The position numbers and the translations under genes were made by a program. DNA of 14,874 nucleotides from CAZDVQ01 sp964508975. Its GTDB lineage: Bacteria; Bacteroidota; Bacteroidia; Chitinophagales; Saprospiraceae. The DNA lies in contig CAZDVQ010000086.1 of the NCBI GenBank assembly GCA_964508975.1, positions 1 through 14,874 on the forward strand. The letters run 5' to 3'. Every line of letters starts with the position of its first letter. Position 1 is the first letter of the stretch. The notes under the pieces were generated by a model. The model ran no database searches and had not been told where the DNA came from. It saw nothing but the letters and a program-made list of their open reading frames with translations. Shown here piece after piece: positions 13,980-14,874 of this stretch.

Positions 13980-14549
13980 ATGCCTCCCGGAAAACTCATC
14001 ATCGTAACGGCACCATCGGGTGCTGGTAAAACGACCATCGTGAAACACCTGCTTAAGGCTGTTCCTGAGCTTGCGTTTTCCATCTCGGCAACCACCCGCG
14101 AACTTCGCTACGGCGAGGTAAACGGTATGGACTATTACTTTATATCGCTCAAGGATTTTGAGAAAAAAATTAAAAACGAGGAGTTCCTCGAATATCAAGA
14201 AGTATACGAAAACCAGTTTTACGGTACCCTCAAGAGCGAAATTGAACGCCTCTGGAAAATGGGTAAAACCGTGCTGTTTGATATAGACGTGAAAGGTGCC
14301 CGCAATATTAAAAAGGCTTACCCCGACAATTCGCTGGCCATTTTCATCAAGCCACCTAGCAAGGACGTGTTGTTTGAACGCCTGCGCAACCGCCGCACCG
14401 AGGACGAGGATAGCCTGCGCAAACGCATGGCCCGTGCCGCTGAAGAACTTACCTACGAGGATAAATTCGACGTGGTTATCGTGAACGACGTGCTAGAACG
14501 GGCTCAACAAGAAGCGATAGAATTGGTAAAAGGTTTTATATTTAGTTGA
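13980..14549 (+). CDS. gmk: Guanylate kinase
   Basis: This 189-residue enzyme phosphorylates GMP (and dGMP) to the diphosphate using ATP, an essential cytoplasmic step in purine nucleotide supply. The P-loop is APSGAGKTT with Lys17. The GMP-binding region is SISATTRELRYGEVNGMDYYF. FDIDVKGARNI and the lid segment RLRNRRTEDEDSLRKRM follow, all in the expected order and length. The frame can be extended to a TTG at 13956, but that TTG lies within the proposed -7 box TATATTTG, so I place the start at the ATG at 13980, which also gives the usual family N-terminus (MPPGKLIIVTAPSG). It follows yicC closely and may be both co-transcribed with it and driven by the junction promoter. Directly after the stop a tandem repeat array begins. 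Confidence 0.97.
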   Translation: MPPGKLIIVTAPSGAGKTTIVKHLLKAVPELAFSISATTRELRYGEVNGMDYYFISLKDFEKKIKNEEFLEYQEVYENQFYGTLKSEIERLWKMGKTVLFDIDVKGARNIKKAYPDNSLAIFIKPPSKDVLFERLRNRRTEDEDSLRKRMARAAEELTYEDKFDVVIVNDVLERAQQEAIELVKGFIFS

Positions 14550-14556
14550 TAGCTTT

Positions 14557-14874
14557 CTGCCCCCCTGTCACGGCGCTGCGCTTGTGACATCCCCCCACTC
14601 GCATGCGCTCGCGTGGGGAACTCGACATGCTTGTAAGTTGGTTGGGAAGTGAACTAGGAGGAAGGTTTTCCTTCTTTCACGCGCCTGCCCCCCCTGTCAC
14701 GGCGCTGCGCGTGTGACATCCCCCCACTCGCATGCGCTACGCGTGGGGAACTCGATATGCTTATAAGTTGGGTGGGAAACGAACTAGGAGGAAGGTTTTC
14801 CTTCTTTCACGCGCCTGCCCCCCCCCTGTCACGGCGCTGCGCTTGTGACATCCCCCCACTCGCATGCGCTCGCG
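14557..14874 (+). repeat. Tandem repeat of 129-132 bp units, truncated by window end
   Basis: Two full units and part of a third are visible; the TGTCAC anchors are at 14566, 14695 and 14827. Each unit has a C-run (6, 7, then 9 Cs), TGTCAC...GTGACA, CCCCAC...GTGGGG enclosing the palindrome CGCATGCG, and GAAGG-TTTT-CCTTC. Copies differ by only a few substitutions plus one inserted A (GCTCGCG versus GCTACGCG). No reading frame is maintained and stop codons occur, so it is not protein-coding. It begins 8 nt after the gmk stop and might serve as gmk's 3' end, but it has no standard terminator. It continues beyond the window. Confidence 0.9.

Overview
The window looks like a chromosomal segment of a Bacteroidota bacterium. 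The main reasons are the TAnnTTTG-type -7 promoter elements, the weakness or absence of purine-rich ribosome binding sites, a lipoprotein alpha-2-macroglobulin with the CVEQ thioester, and a Bacteroidota-like Gmk. A lineage below phylum cannot be fixed from this sequence alone. The core genes have mixed base composition. A block of about 5.3 kb in the middle (about 7400-12700) is visibly AT-rich and carries only defence-type genes.

Layout, left to right. (1) 1-1049, minus: 5'-complete, 3'-cut secreted GH5 glycoside hydrolase. (2) 1095-1603: non-coding GC-rich mosaic of small perfect hairpins, a long inverted repeat and a 44-nt hairpin. (3) 1604-7174, minus: very large lipoprotein alpha-2-macroglobulin. 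(4) 7175-7727: GC-rich repeat, a GAA-loop hairpin followed by seven CAGAGAG heptamers, then AT-rich non-coding DNA. (5) 7728-10005, minus: a two-gene ATPase plus DUF4435/TOPRIM nuclease operon that I read as a PARIS-like anti-phage system (AriA, AriB). (6) 10436-12496, minus: a HEPN-domain protein followed by a 438-residue protein I do not recognise, which is a candidate undescribed defence or toxin module. (7) 12640-13064: an inverted copy of the heptamer/hairpin boundary element and a second copy of the GC-rich dispersed repeat. (8) 13065-14549, plus: yicC and gmk, housekeeping genes. (9) 14557-14874: a tandem repeat of 129-132 bp units directly after gmk that runs out of the window.

The main point of interest is the central island. 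Both of its operons are read leftward and each begins with a copy of the same leader of about 135 bp. The leader has a TACTTTTG -7 box, a hairpin just downstream, a shared GGTTTAAAATCC block and a shared CTAGTATTCA block. The HEPN gene's start codon overlaps the stop of a short leader ORF (TGATG). The island is bounded by inverted copies of a hairpin plus heptamer element and sits between conserved core genes, as expected for an exchangeable defence locus. PARIS is a described system; the HEPN plus 438-aa pair and its shared leader are the parts most likely to be new.

Limits: no database or structure search was run. Domain calls rest on motifs read by eye. Promoters are consensus matches only.
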